Assembly: GCA_020832305.1 (NCBI GenBank)
Contig: JAFIEV010000067.1
Location: 1 to 64,000 of the forward strand
DNA length: 64,000 nucleotides
DNA from: Cyclobacteriaceae bacterium
GTDB taxonomy: Bacteria > Bacteroidota > Bacteroidia > Cytophagales > Cyclobacteriaceae
Reading direction: 5' to 3'
Shown: in pieces, positions 17,709-27,919 of the stretch
Numbering within the stretch: the first letter of the stretch is position 1
How the letters are laid out: the number at the start of each line of letters is the position of its first letter
Program-made: the position numbers and the translations under genes
Notes under the pieces: generated by a model
What the model was told of the DNA's origin: nothing
Seen by the model: only the letters and a program-made list of their open reading frames with translations
Databases searched by the model: none

Positions 17709-18309
17709 ACTTTTTAAAAATCATTGTGATCAAAACAAAAAAGTACGCAAAAATGCAGGTATTAAGGCCAGAAAAGGTGATCTAAAAAGCTACAGGTTAA
17801 TATAAGGGTATTTTTCGGTAAAGTAACAATTATAATCTTGATTGCTAAATGGTGAGAATTAACCTTCATCCCATATAATGCCAACTGAGAAAAAAATGGA
17901 AGGGCAGTCATAAAGGAAATCTTTATAATCAAAATGACATTAACTAAACTATACCTCATACTTAAAACAAATTTACCTGTTGTATTAATGGGAGATCAGT
18001 AGATCTGACTTTTTTTATAGAATTTCCCCGGAATTAAAATGTGTCGAAGCTGATCATCCTTTATGGTTATGTAGATTGAAGCTAAAACGCACGCTGAAAC
18101 CTTCCATTCGCTTACAAACACAAGAAGAAGCAAATCAATCAATTTATTCACTTTTATTCAAACCAACTCTATAATTTACTGAAAACCATTTTTACAAAAT
18201 ATACTTTTTGGCAATTTAATGACTAAATTGTGAATAAAATCCAGTTAATTTTAATAAAATGCTGATATCTATACATATACATATACGTCACTTGCGAAAA
18301 AAGTAAAAA
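17709..18309. other. Gene-free region before the signalling operon
   Basis: About 600 A+T-rich bases. Short frames on either strand lack protein-like composition. A TATACATATACATATAC tract near 18270 precedes the kinase start. Promoters for the downstream operon should lie here, but none can be named with certainty. Confidence 0.4.
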
Positions 18310-21300
18310 ATGAATAATAAACCCGACTACAGCAGCTTCTTTTACTTCAATCCTTTGCCTTCATGGGTTTATGATCTGAAGACTTTTCAAATCCTTGATG
18401 TCAATCAGGCTGCTTTAGCACATTACGGGTACAATAAAACAGAATTTTTAAATCTCACAATCAAAGACATTCGCCCCAGCGAGGAAATCCCCAAATTGAT
18501 TTCAGCACATACAGACATAGATAAACGGGAGGGCAACATTTTCTTCGGAGTCTTCACCCATCAAAAAAAGACTGGTGAACTTATCCGCATGGAAATCAAC
18601 GGCCACAAAGTGGATTTCCTCGACAAAAAATGTATAATGGTGGTCTGTCAGGATGTTACTCAGGAGGAAGAACAGTTCAGGCAACTAAAAGAATCAGAAG
18701 AAGCTTTACGCCAGAGTGAAGCCAGATTCAGGACCATTTTTGAGATTGCTTCTCTGGGTATTGCACAGGTTAACCCCGCTAATGGTCAAATACTACTGGT
18801 CAATTCTTTTTATGAGTCCATTACGGGATATAAGGTTGATGAACTCCTCAAAATGACTTTTGTGGAACTCACTCACCCCGATGACAGGGCAAAAGATTGG
18901 GAAGTATTCAGCAAAGCAGTTAGGGGTGAAGAAGATTATAGAAATGAAAAACGCTACATAAAAAAAGACGGTACAATTGTTTGGGTTCGTCTTCATTTAG
19001 CATTTATTCGTGACGAGAAGGGCGCTCCAACACGTACTGTGGCCATTTGCGAAGATATTACAGAGCGTAAAGAAGCCGAACAGCGCCTTCAAAATCTGTC
19101 TGACAATATCCCAGGGGTTGTATTTCAATACCTGCTGTTACCTGATGGATTAGATGCCTTGCGATCTGTCAGCAAAGGTGCTATGAAGATTTGGGGTTAC
19201 AGCCCGGAAGAAGTCACCAATGATATCCACCTGGTATGGAATCAGACCAAAGCTGGCGGTGATTTTGAGGTCGTAAAGTTGAGTATACAAGAAGCTATAA
19301 AAACAAAAACAAAATGGGCGGCACAATACAGAAGTGTATTGCCAAATGGCGATGTTCAGGTGCATCTAGGAAGTGGTACACCCAACTTTTTGCCAGACGG
19401 TACAATTTTATTCAACTCAATAGTTTTAGATATTACCCAAGATGCCAAAAATAAAGAGCTTCTGGCTCAGGCAAGTCAATTAGCCCGAATAGGTAGTTGG
19501 GAGCTGGACATGGTAAATGAGGAAAACGATGACATGTATTGGTCACCTATGACCAGGGATATTTTAGAAGTGGATGAAGGCTACAACCCATCCCTTACCG
19601 GAGGCTTAGAGTTTTATGTTGAAGACAGCAAACAGCGCATAAAAAAGGCTGTTGAAGAATTAATCAAGGCAGGAAGAGAGTTTGATGAGGAATTACTGCT
19701 GATTACGGGCAAAGGAAGAGAAAAATGGGTACGAACCATAGGTAAAAGCGAGCGAGTCAATGGCAAATGTTTGAAAATATATGGGAGCTTTCAGGACATT
19801 CATACTTCTAAATCGCTTGAAAATCAGATCAGGGTAATATTGGAAAGCATTGGTGATGCTTTTATTGCACTGGATAGAAACTGGATTGTCACCTATTGGA
19901 ATAAAGAGGCTGAAAACTTAGTGGGTCACAAAAGAGAGGATATCATAGGTAAAAACATTTGGGATTTATATCCTGACGCAATGGATTTAGAGTTTGGCCG
20001 CCAATATCGCAAGGCCATGGAAACAGGAGAAACCGTTCATTTTGAGGATTTTTACAAAAATCCTTCAGGGCTCGAATTATGGCTAGAGATGACGGCATAT
20101 CCCTCCAAAGATGGTTTATCTATATATTTTAAAGACATAACAGAGAGAAAACAAGCAGATATTCGACTGTTGCAGGCCAATGAACGTTTTGAAAAAGTAA
20201 CCGAAGCAACCAATGATGCAATCTGGGATTACGATGTAGTGAACAATCATCTTTTTTGGGGAAATGGCTTTTATACATTGTTTGGATATAATGCAGAAGA
20301 GACAAAGCCATCGTTCAAATTATTGGAATCGCTCATTCATGAAGATGACAGAGAACGCATTATAAGCCAGGCGCAACGGTTTATGACTGACCCGGCACTG
20401 AAAGACTGGTATGAAGAATACCGTTTCCTGAAGGCCGATAATTCTTTTGCATTTGTAATTGACCGTGCTACATTTTTACGAAACAACGAAGGAAAAGTAG
20501 TGCGGGTAATTGGTGCAATGAACGACATTACAGAGCGGAAGAATTTTGAGTATCAGCTGCTTGAACTAAATGCATCGTTGAAAAAGTATGCCCGTGAACT
20601 GGAAATTTCTAATGAAGAACTTGAGCAGTTTGCCTTTATAACCTCCCATGACCTTCAGGAACCACTGCGGATGATCACCAGTTTTATGGATCAGCTTAGA
20701 AGAAAATATGGAGATAAACTGGATGAAAAAGCAAATCAATATATACACTTCGCTATTGATGGGGCAAAGCGAATGAAGTCAATCATCCTTGATCTCCTGG
20801 AGTATTCAAAAGCTGGCAAATTTACAGATAAACCTGAAAAGATAGATCTGTATGACTTATTGGAAAATTATCAACTTTTAAGAAGAAAGATAATCATTGA
20901 AAAATCTGTAGAGATAAGCTTTGATAGATTACCGGTAGTAGAATCTCACAAAGCACCCCTAACCCAGACAATACACTGTTTGCTCGATAATGCTATTCAT
21001 TATTCCAGAGAAGGACAAGCTCCTAAAATTAACATTTCTGTTTTTGACCGTGAAGGGTTTTGGGAAATTGAAATTGCAGATAATGGAATAGGAATAGACC
21101 CGCAGTTTCATGAAAAGATTTTTATTATTTTTCAAAGATTGCACAACAGAGATAAATATGATGGTACTGGGATAGGATTATCCATTGCAAAAAAACATGT
21201 AGAATCCTGGGGAGGTAAAATTTGGCTTGAATCTAAGCCTGGAGTAGGGTCAACTTTTCATTTTACAATACCTAAACAACAGAATGATGTCATAATGATC

Positions 21301-21327
21301 ACGAAAACATCAAACGTGTTATATTGA
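18310..21327 (+). CDS. Six-PAS sensor histidine kinase
   Basis: 1005 residues, no membrane segment, cytoplasmic. Successive PAS/PAC modules lie at about 7-115, 135-255, 260-378, 385-500, 505-620 and 625-750, several ending in DITERK-type PAC signatures. A coiled linker leads to a phytochrome-type DHp with phosphoacceptor H780 (TSHDLQEPLRMI). The ATPase domain has ADNGIGIDPQFHEKIF and GTGIGLSIAKKHVESWGG. No receiver domain is attached. It heads an operon with a B12-binding protein, further kinases and separate receivers, which are its likely partners. Confidence 0.92.
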   Translation: MNNKPDYSSFFYFNPLPSWVYDLKTFQILDVNQAALAHYGYNKTEFLNLTIKDIRPSEEIPKLISAHTDIDKREGNIFFGVFTHQKKTGELIRMEINGHKVDFLDKKCIMVVCQDVTQEEEQFRQLKESEEALRQSEARFRTIFEIASLGIAQVNPANGQILLVNSFYESITGYKVDELLKMTFVELTHPDDRAKDWEVFSKAVRGEEDYRNEKRYIKKDGTIVWVRLHLAFIRDEKGAPTRTVAICEDITERKEAEQRLQNLSDNIPGVVFQYLLLPDGLDALRSVSKGAMKIWGYSPEEVTNDIHLVWNQTKAGGDFEVVKLSIQEAIKTKTKWAAQYRSVLPNGDVQVHLGSGTPNFLPDGTILFNSIVLDITQDAKNKELLAQASQLARIGSWELDMVNEENDDMYWSPMTRDILEVDEGYNPSLTGGLEFYVEDSKQRIKKAVEELIKAGREFDEELLLITGKGREKWVRTIGKSERVNGKCLKIYGSFQDIHTSKSLENQIRVILESIGDAFIALDRNWIVTYWNKEAENLVGHKREDIIGKNIWDLYPDAMDLEFGRQYRKAMETGETVHFEDFYKNPSGLELWLEMTAYPSKDGLSIYFKDITERKQADIRLLQANERFEKVTEATNDAIWDYDVVNNHLFWGNGFYTLFGYNAEETKPSFKLLESLIHEDDRERIISQAQRFMTDPALKDWYEEYRFLKADNSFAFVIDRATFLRNNEGKVVRVIGAMNDITERKNFEYQLLELNASLKKYARELEISNEELEQFAFITSHDLQEPLRMITSFMDQLRRKYGDKLDEKANQYIHFAIDGAKRMKSIILDLLEYSKAGKFTDKPEKIDLYDLLENYQLLRRKIIIEKSVEISFDRLPVVESHKAPLTQTIHCLLDNAIHYSREGQAPKINISVFDREGFWEIEIADNGIGIDPQFHEKIFIIFQRLHNRDKYDGTGIGLSIAKKHVESWGGKIWLESKPGVGSTFHFTIPKQQNDVIMITKTSNVLY

Positions 21328-21340
21328 TAAATTTATTCCG

Positions 21341-21637
21341 ATGATAGCAGTTATAAGTAAATTTGAAATACAAAATGGGTTTGAAAAGCAGGTGAAGGAA
21401 GCATTTAAAAACCGTCCGGGACTTGTTGAAAAGGCCAAAGGATTTTTAAAATTGGATGTATTGAGTCCTTTAGACAACCCTGCTGAACTACATCTGATTA
21501 CCTATTGGGAAAGTGATGAAGATTTTGAATACTGGCATCGGCACCATCTAAAGGAGTCTCATCAACATATTCCCAAAGGACTAAAACTGGTTCCCAAAAG
21601 TTGGAAGCTGACAAAATACGAACATATAAGCAGTTAA
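21341..21637 (+). CDS. ABM-fold monooxygenase (IsdG/HmoA-like)
   Basis: 98 residues, one antibiotic-biosynthesis-monooxygenase fold. Family landmarks are LHLITYWESDEDFEYWHR with W65 and a downstream His cluster (H74) similar in position to the Trp and haem-ligand His of IsdG/IsdI. The N-terminal Asn of IsdG-type haem oxygenases is replaced by Ser6, so haem degradation is uncertain. It lies between a PAS kinase and the B12-binding protein, three bases before the latter. It might make a chromophore or act as a small-molecule oxygenase; both ideas are inference. Confidence 0.7.
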   Translation: MIAVISKFEIQNGFEKQVKEAFKNRPGLVEKAKGFLKLDVLSPLDNPAELHLITYWESDEDFEYWHRHHLKESHQHIPKGLKLVPKSWKLTKYEHISS

Positions 21638-21639
21638 TC

Positions 21640-22692
21640 ATGACCACACTCGATGCACATGAGATTATTAATAAGTCTGATGAGCTTGCAAAATACATCA
21701 CTAAATTACACTTTGAGCAGCATCCTGAACTTATGCAACGCTATGGAGCAGCCGGCAAAGTTCGGTGCTATGAAGATGCTGTATTTCACCTCAATTTCCT
21801 GGCAGAATCATTAACAATGAATTTGCCAGATATGTACGCCAACTATATTCTATGGGCGGCAGCCATGTTGCAAGCCAGGAATATCCCCGAGAACGACCTT
21901 CAGGACAATCTGAATTTTGTTCAACATGCCATTCATGAAATCATGGGTAGTGAGTTATCTGCTGTGACCAAAGATTACATCGCCATTGCCAAGGCAAAAC
22001 TGAAGGATAACAAAATAGAAAACTCATCCTATATCACTGATTCCAATCCATTGAAGAAAGAATTGATTGCTTATCTGGATTATTTGTTACAAGGAAAAAG
22101 ACGCGAAGCAACACTTTTGATAAATGAATTAATTCAACAAGGAGTTTCGGTTAAAGACATTTATGAGTTTATCTTTCAGATTTCACAGTATGAAGTTGGT
22201 CGTTTATGGCAATGCAATAAAATTACTGTGGCCCATGAGCATTATTGCACAGCTGCCACGCAACAAATTATGTCGGGTTTATACCCCCATATATTTTCCA
22301 CAAAACGAAAGGGCAAAACTTTAGTAGCCTGTTCTATTTCCGGAGAATTGCATGAATTGGGCATACGAATGGTAAGCGATTTTTTTGAAATGGATGGATG
22401 GGATACCTATTACCTTGGCGCCAATATGCCAGATAATCAATTACAAGAATCCTTAAAAGAATACAAGGCCGATGTACTCGCGCTGTCGGTGACCCTTTCT
22501 ACACATGTTAGCAAAGCAGCTGCCTTAATAAAAAAGATTCGGGAACGTTCAGATTTTACCGGGCTAAAAATCATGGTTGGCGGTTATCCATTTATTACAA
22601 ACCCAGAACTCTGGAAAAGAGTAGCAGCAGATGCTTTTGCCCAAAATGCAGATCAGGCAATTACACGAGCCAATGAATTGTTAAAAGAATAA
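21640..22692 (+). CDS. Cobalamin-binding sensor protein with CarH-type W-x9-EH motif
   Basis: 350 residues from ATG 21640, just after the preceding stop. Residues 1-140 are a helical domain of unknown role (CYEDAVFHLNFLAESL). Residues about 150-222 form a B12-cap helical bundle with W190, nine residues, then E200-H201 (LWQCNKITVAHEH), the adenosylcobalamin/light-sensing signature of CarH/LitR. The Rossmann B12 domain has E236-L-H238-E-L-G, where H238 would be the lower ligand, and ends near VGGYPF. There is no DNA-binding HTH, unlike CarH. It is placed between kinases, so it probably signals by protein contact. Methyltransferase function is unlikely because no catalytic module is present. Confidence 0.88.
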   Translation: MTTLDAHEIINKSDELAKYITKLHFEQHPELMQRYGAAGKVRCYEDAVFHLNFLAESLTMNLPDMYANYILWAAAMLQARNIPENDLQDNLNFVQHAIHEIMGSELSAVTKDYIAIAKAKLKDNKIENSSYITDSNPLKKELIAYLDYLLQGKRREATLLINELIQQGVSVKDIYEFIFQISQYEVGRLWQCNKITVAHEHYCTAATQQIMSGLYPHIFSTKRKGKTLVACSISGELHELGIRMVSDFFEMDGWDTYYLGANMPDNQLQESLKEYKADVLALSVTLSTHVSKAAALIKKIRERSDFTGLKIMVGGYPFITNPELWKRVAADAFAQNADQAITRANELLKE

Positions 22693-22693
22693 G

Positions 22694-23917
22694 ATGGAAA
22701 CTCTAAAAAATGACCATAAAATAATACTGTCTTGTAATAAACAGGGAATCATGGAACAGATTTTTTTAGATTCCGCCTCCTTATTGGAAAAAATTAAGCT
22801 CCCGGTGGGTTTGCATAGTGTTGTTTCTCCATTATCCATTGCGCAATTAGGTAGTTTCTGGATCTCCATACTGGAAAAATCCATGGAAGAGAATGTAGTG
22901 CTTGCTCTGAGATATAATGAAGCACAAATTAATTTTATATTTTCAGGTTATTTACTGAAAGATAAGGTTCTGCTCTGCGGTAATACTGAATTGACTTCCA
23001 CAGAAAAAGCTCTGGAAGAAATAATGCTGATCAATAATGAACAGGCCAACCAAATAAGACTTACTGAAAAAAAAGTAGGTACTATGCTTGATGCTGTCAG
23101 GAATATGGAGATGAGTGAAACTTTTTTAAATGATTTTTCTTCACTCAATAATGAGTTGATTAACAATAAGCGCGAATTGATGCGTAAAAATCAAAAAATT
23201 GAATTGTTAAATGAAGAACTCAAAGTTGCGAACGATAATCTGAAGATGTTTACGCGTTCGGTGACGCATGATTTGAGGGAACCTGTGCGGATGGTTAAAT
23301 CATTCTTGAGTCTACTTAATAAAAAATATGTAGGAAAATTAGATGAAAAAGGGCAAATTTATTTGAATATGGCATCGGACGGAGCCAACAGACTGAGCCA
23401 AATGCTGGAGGGTTTACTTGAATTTCATCAGTCTGAAAAAAGTAGTATTACCGAAACCGTGGACCTGAATGAGGTGTTAAAAGAAGTTGAACAAATGCTT
23501 CAAAAACAAATTGAATTAAAAAATGCAAAGGTCAATTGTGAAAAGTTACCCATATTAAAAGGTTCAATTGCAGGTTTTCGGCAGGTATTTCAAAACCTTA
23601 TTTCTAATGCGATTAAATTTGTTCCTGATGGTAAAGTACCTGTAGTTTCCATTCAGGTAGAAGAGAGTGCTTCAAACTTCACCTTTAAGGTATCTGATAA
23701 TGGGATTGGCATTCAGGAAAATCACAAGCAGGAGGTTTTTAATTTATTTAAACGCCTGAATACTGCTCAGCAATATGAAGGGACTGGCATGGGACTGGCT
23801 ATGGTCAGGAAGAGTATTGAAAGAATGGGTGGGGAAATTTGGATTGAATCTACTCCGGGAGAGGGATCAACCTTTTATTTTACCATTCCGAAAAATGAGT
23901 TAAAACAAAAGCAATGA
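22694..23917 (+). CDS. Sensor histidine kinase, coupled to the B12 sensor
   Basis: 407 residues. Residues about 1-120 form a non-membrane sensor-like domain I do not recognise. A coiled coil follows at about 120-185. The DHp phosphoacceptor is H192 (VTHDLREPVRMVK). The ATPase domain has SDNGIGIQENHKQEVF and GTGMGLAMVRKSIERMGG. It starts one base after the B12-sensor stop and overlaps the next gene in ATGA. Phosphotransfer to the downstream receivers is expected. Confidence 0.88.
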   Translation: METLKNDHKIILSCNKQGIMEQIFLDSASLLEKIKLPVGLHSVVSPLSIAQLGSFWISILEKSMEENVVLALRYNEAQINFIFSGYLLKDKVLLCGNTELTSTEKALEEIMLINNEQANQIRLTEKKVGTMLDAVRNMEMSETFLNDFSSLNNELINNKRELMRKNQKIELLNEELKVANDNLKMFTRSVTHDLREPVRMVKSFLSLLNKKYVGKLDEKGQIYLNMASDGANRLSQMLEGLLEFHQSEKSSITETVDLNEVLKEVEQMLQKQIELKNAKVNCEKLPILKGSIAGFRQVFQNLISNAIKFVPDGKVPVVSIQVEESASNFTFKVSDNGIGIQENHKQEVFNLFKRLNTAQQYEGTGMGLAMVRKSIERMGGEIWIESTPGEGSTFYFTIPKNELKQKQ

Positions 23918-26900
23918 AAAAAGCCTTTCCAATAATCGGCATAGGTGCTTCGGCAGGTGGTTTAGAGCCACTTGAGATTTTCTTTGAACATGTTGCACTT
24001 GATACCAAATTCGCCTATGTAATTATTCAACATCTGGCGCCAAATCACAAAAGTTTAATGGATGAACTTTTGGCGAGGCATACCCAGTTGCCCATCCACA
24101 TTATTCAAGATGGCATGAAGCCTGAAGAAGGAAATATCTATCTTAACCCCCCTAAAAAATTTGTAGAAATCTCACAAGGCAGGTTCGTTTTAAGTGAAAA
24201 AGAAGACCGTAAACTGAGTTTCCCTATTAGTAATTTTTTTCATTCATTGTCTGGTGAGTTTCAGGAAAATGCCTGTGCCGTTATTCTATCTGGTACTGGA
24301 AGTGATGGCACTGATGGCATTAAGTTTATCAAAGAAAAAGGAGGATTTGTATTGGTGCAAGACCCTGATGAGGCTAAATTCAATGGAATGCCAATCAATG
24401 CCATCAATACCGGATCCGTTGACAAAGTGTGTGGCATTGAAAGTATGCATCAGGAAATCGACATTTTCTTTAAAAACAAACAACAATTTGAACAAAATCA
24501 AATGAGTTCCGGAAGTGTAAATGAACTCATTACAAAAATATTAAAGCGAACTCAACAACTCATTGATGTTGACTTTACAGGCTATAAGCACACTACCGTT
24601 TCGAGACGAATCGGGCGCCGCATAAGTCTTTTGAACTTTGGCAATATGGAAGAATATTATCAGCATTTGGCTAATAACCCTGCTGAGGCAAATTTCCTTT
24701 CCAAAGAATTAATGATCGGCGTAACCCGATTTTTCAGGGATGAAGAGGCATTTGAAGCGTTAAAACATAAAGTGATTCCTCAGCTGATAGCGCAAAATAT
24801 GGATACAAAAACGATTAGGATATGGGTTCCTGCCTGTTCGACGGGAGAGGAAGCATATTCTATTGCCATCTTACTAAAAGACCATTTGAGGAAAAATAAG
24901 ATGCAGTATAATGTCAGCATTTTTGCAACAGATTTAGATAAAGAAGCCATCAAATTTGCTGGTAACCGAATTTTTACGGAGAGCATCAGCGCAGAAGTTC
25001 CGCCTGAATTCTTTAATACCTATTTCATTGCTCAACGAAGTGGTTATGCCATTGCAAAAGAAATACGGGAAATGATTGTTTTTTCATGTCATAATTTGAT
25101 TCAGGATCCGCCTTTCAATAAGATTGATTTAATCAGTTGCAGAAACTTTCTCATTTATTTGAATGAACCGGTTCAACAACATCTTTTTAGTTTATTTCAA
25201 TACTCACTTAAATCTGAAGGCTTTTTGTTTTTGGGGTCTAGTGAAACGCTGGGAACTGCTTATGACGAATTTTTAGAAATTGATAAAAAGTATAAAATCT
25301 ACAGTAATAAGGAAAATAAAAAATTTATTCAACGACCAAAACTTGGGATTAGCAATAGGCCAGGTGGTAATAATCTCAACACTCAAATTCTTTACAATCC
25401 GGTAAGTCAAAAAAAGAACCAGGTTTTAAATGAAATACAGCACGCCTTAATTCAGGAATATGTGCCTGATACTATGGTGATTGATGAACATTTCAATTTA
25501 TTGCATACCACTGGCAATACCCATCGCTGGCTTAGTCTTCCATCTGGAGAAGTCAGTGCCAATGTACTTAAAATGATGCCTGAAAGTCTGTCTATGCCAA
25601 TTGAAGTTGTCGGAATTAAGGTACTGAATGAAGCTAAGCCGGTTACTTTGACAGATATTCAAATTCCACCAGCACTAAAACCATTTTACGGGAGTGAAGC
25701 ATTGCTTCAAATTCATATTAGGAGTAAAAAGCTTGATATTCATACTCAATATTTATTTTTAACCTTTGAGTCTAAAGGTGGCAAAAATCGGGAGGAAGGA
25801 TTTGAAACAATCAACATTAGTGAGGCCTCAAATGACCACATTCATATATTGGAGCGGGAACTTAGAATTAACCGGGAGACACTTCAAACCACCATCGAAG
25901 AATTAGAGTCAAGTAATGAAGAACTTCAGGCGGCCAACGAAGAGCTGCAAAGCTCAAATGAAGAATTAGAATCAGTAAATGAAGAACTCTACACTGTCAA
26001 TTCAGAATATCAGGAAAAAAATACAGAGCTGGCCCAAACCAACGATGATTTGAACAACTTAATTCAAAGTACAGAAATAGCCATTCTGTTTTTGGATTCA
26101 CAATTAAACATTCGCAGATACACCCCCACAATAAGAAAAATAATGGACTTAATGCCTCATGACATAGGACGAAACGTGAGTCATTTCAGAGGGAAAATTC
26201 AGTTGGAAAATTTTATGGAACATGTGGAGACCGTATTGGAAAAATTAATGCCCTACGAAACCAATGTGAAAGATGTAAAAGGTAAGGAGTATTTGTTAAG
26301 AATATCACCCTTTCGAACCAGCAGAAATGAGATCAAAGGAGTAATATTGGTATTTGTAGACTTAACTCAAGCCAAAAAAATAAGAAAGGAAATTCAATTA
26401 TCAGACAATGCTTTATCTGACCTGAAGTCACGACATGCTGATCAAAAAGAAATACTCGAGCTCATATCGGAAAATATAAATGATATGGTCTTTATAATAG
26501 ACCAAAATGGAAAAATAGAGTATTGTACCCCTTCAACCTCAATACTTACCGGTTATGCGCACGAAGAACTGCTACAAATGAATCTATTTAGCAGAATTCC
26601 CGATGCTAAACAGACAAACGAATTAAAAAAAGCGATAGCCGGGTTTTTAAATAATCAACAAAGCGGATTAATCGAATTTGAATTTCAACTAAACGAGGGT
26701 AAAAAGCACTGGTTTGAGGCAAATTTAAAACCAATAAATAAGATAAAGACCAAGGATTATAAAATTTTGATGACCGTTAGGGATGTTCAGGAACGATCAA
26801 TTCGGGAAGAAGAATATCAAAGGAATTCCCTAATCGCAGAGCAAACAAGCAGTGCTGTTATTATCACTGACAAAGATGGGCGGATTGCATTTACCAATAA

Positions 26901-27906
26901 CGCTTTTGAGAAGATGACTGGGTATATGGAAGAAGAAGTATTGGGGAAAAAGCCAGGCGAAATACTGCAAGGGGAAGAAAGCGATCCTGAAATTATTCAT
27001 AAAATGTCAATGTCAATAAAATCAAGAAAAGGCTTTGATGTAAATATCATCAATTACACCAAGCAGGGTTATAAATACATCACAAATATTAAAACCGAAC
27101 CTCTCTTTGACAAATTTGATGACTTCATTGGTTTTTTCTCTATTCAAAATGACATAACCAGAGAGCAGGAACAATTAAATCAAATACAGATTTTAAATCA
27201 GAAGATCAAGGATCAAAACAACAAATTAACAGAGGCAAATAAGGCATTGGAAGAATTTGCGTATGTTGCTTCGCACGATCTGAAAACACCAGTGCGCAAT
27301 ATAAAAGGCCTTTTGGAAATAATTGATATGAAAGGGGATTCCCTTGATATTCACAGAAGAAAAGAAATATTAAAAATTGTGATCTCCTCTGCTTTGGAAT
27401 TGGATAAAATGATTAAAAATTTGTTGGAATATTCCAGAACTGGCATAGAACAGGAAGAAAGAGAAATGATTGACACTGATTCAATCATTAAGGATGTATT
27501 GCAACTATTTAACAATGACTTAACAAACTCAGATGGTAAGATTATACTGGAAATAAAAGTTAAACGTATTTATATTTATCCGATATTATTTAAGCGATTG
27601 CTAACCAACTTGATAAGCAACGCTATAAAATATAAAGGAAATGATCCCCCTGAAATTAAAATTTCCTGTTTACAGGATATGGAAAGAATTATCTTTAATA
27701 TCAAAGACAACGGAATTGGTATTCCGGAGAATCAGCATGAAAATATATTTAAAATTTTCAGAACTCTTGGTAAAAATAAAGATAGTAATGGTATTGGGCT
27801 GTCTGTTTGTAAAAAAATCGTAGAATTGCACGGTGGTGAAATTGGGCTTCAATCAATACCTGGTCAAGGATCAACTTTCCATTTCACTATTTCAAATACA
27901 AATTAA
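23914..27906 (+). CDS. CheB-CheR-PAS histidine kinase fusion
   Basis: 1330 residues. CheB methylesterase at about 1-190, with a candidate triad S13 (GIGASAGG), H40 (IIQHLAP) and D131 (GTGSDGTDG). CheR methyltransferase at about 205-470 (GVTRFFRDEEAFEAL, then WVPACSTGEEAYSIA for SAM). A PAS-like region and a long coiled coil of repeated SNEEL units around 640-710 follow. Three further PAS domains precede DHp H1121 (VASHDLKTPVRN) and the ATPase domain (KDNGIGIPENQHENIF). No MCP receptor is nearby, so its methylation targets are unknown. Such fusions occur in non-chemotactic signalling. Confidence 0.92.
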   Translation: MKKAFPIIGIGASAGGLEPLEIFFEHVALDTKFAYVIIQHLAPNHKSLMDELLARHTQLPIHIIQDGMKPEEGNIYLNPPKKFVEISQGRFVLSEKEDRKLSFPISNFFHSLSGEFQENACAVILSGTGSDGTDGIKFIKEKGGFVLVQDPDEAKFNGMPINAINTGSVDKVCGIESMHQEIDIFFKNKQQFEQNQMSSGSVNELITKILKRTQQLIDVDFTGYKHTTVSRRIGRRISLLNFGNMEEYYQHLANNPAEANFLSKELMIGVTRFFRDEEAFEALKHKVIPQLIAQNMDTKTIRIWVPACSTGEEAYSIAILLKDHLRKNKMQYNVSIFATDLDKEAIKFAGNRIFTESISAEVPPEFFNTYFIAQRSGYAIAKEIREMIVFSCHNLIQDPPFNKIDLISCRNFLIYLNEPVQQHLFSLFQYSLKSEGFLFLGSSETLGTAYDEFLEIDKKYKIYSNKENKKFIQRPKLGISNRPGGNNLNTQILYNPVSQKKNQVLNEIQHALIQEYVPDTMVIDEHFNLLHTTGNTHRWLSLPSGEVSANVLKMMPESLSMPIEVVGIKVLNEAKPVTLTDIQIPPALKPFYGSEALLQIHIRSKKLDIHTQYLFLTFESKGGKNREEGFETINISEASNDHIHILERELRINRETLQTTIEELESSNEELQAANEELQSSNEELESVNEELYTVNSEYQEKNTELAQTNDDLNNLIQSTEIAILFLDSQLNIRRYTPTIRKIMDLMPHDIGRNVSHFRGKIQLENFMEHVETVLEKLMPYETNVKDVKGKEYLLRISPFRTSRNEIKGVILVFVDLTQAKKIRKEIQLSDNALSDLKSRHADQKEILELISENINDMVFIIDQNGKIEYCTPSTSILTGYAHEELLQMNLFSRIPDAKQTNELKKAIAGFLNNQQSGLIEFEFQLNEGKKHWFEANLKPINKIKTKDYKILMTVRDVQERSIREEEYQRNSLIAEQTSSAVIITDKDGRIAFTNNAFEKMTGYMEEEVLGKKPGEILQGEESDPEIIHKMSMSIKSRKGFDVNIINYTKQGYKYITNIKTEPLFDKFDDFIGFFSIQNDITREQEQLNQIQILNQKIKDQNNKLTEANKALEEFAYVASHDLKTPVRNIKGLLEIIDMKGDSLDIHRRKEILKIVISSALELDKMIKNLLEYSRTGIEQEEREMIDTDSIIKDVLQLFNNDLTNSDGKIILEIKVKRIYIYPILFKRLLTNLISNAIKYKGNDPPEIKISCLQDMERIIFNIKDNGIGIPENQHENIFKIFRTLGKNKDSNGIGLSVCKKIVELHGGEIGLQSIPGQGSTFHFTISNTN

Positions 27907-27919
27907 ATTTATCTTTAAA

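Noticed and set aside
18262-18290. TATACA repeats as a binding-site array
   Set aside because: Too short and too simple in an A+T-rich region to support a claim.
25850-26060. Apparent tandem DNA repeat
   Set aside because: The repeats encode SNEEL-type coiled-coil units inside the CheB-CheR kinase and are explained by the protein.
27833-27919. Upstream extension of the Rcp1-like receiver
   Set aside because: It overlaps the kinase end and receivers of this type begin just before the first beta strand, matching ATG 27920.
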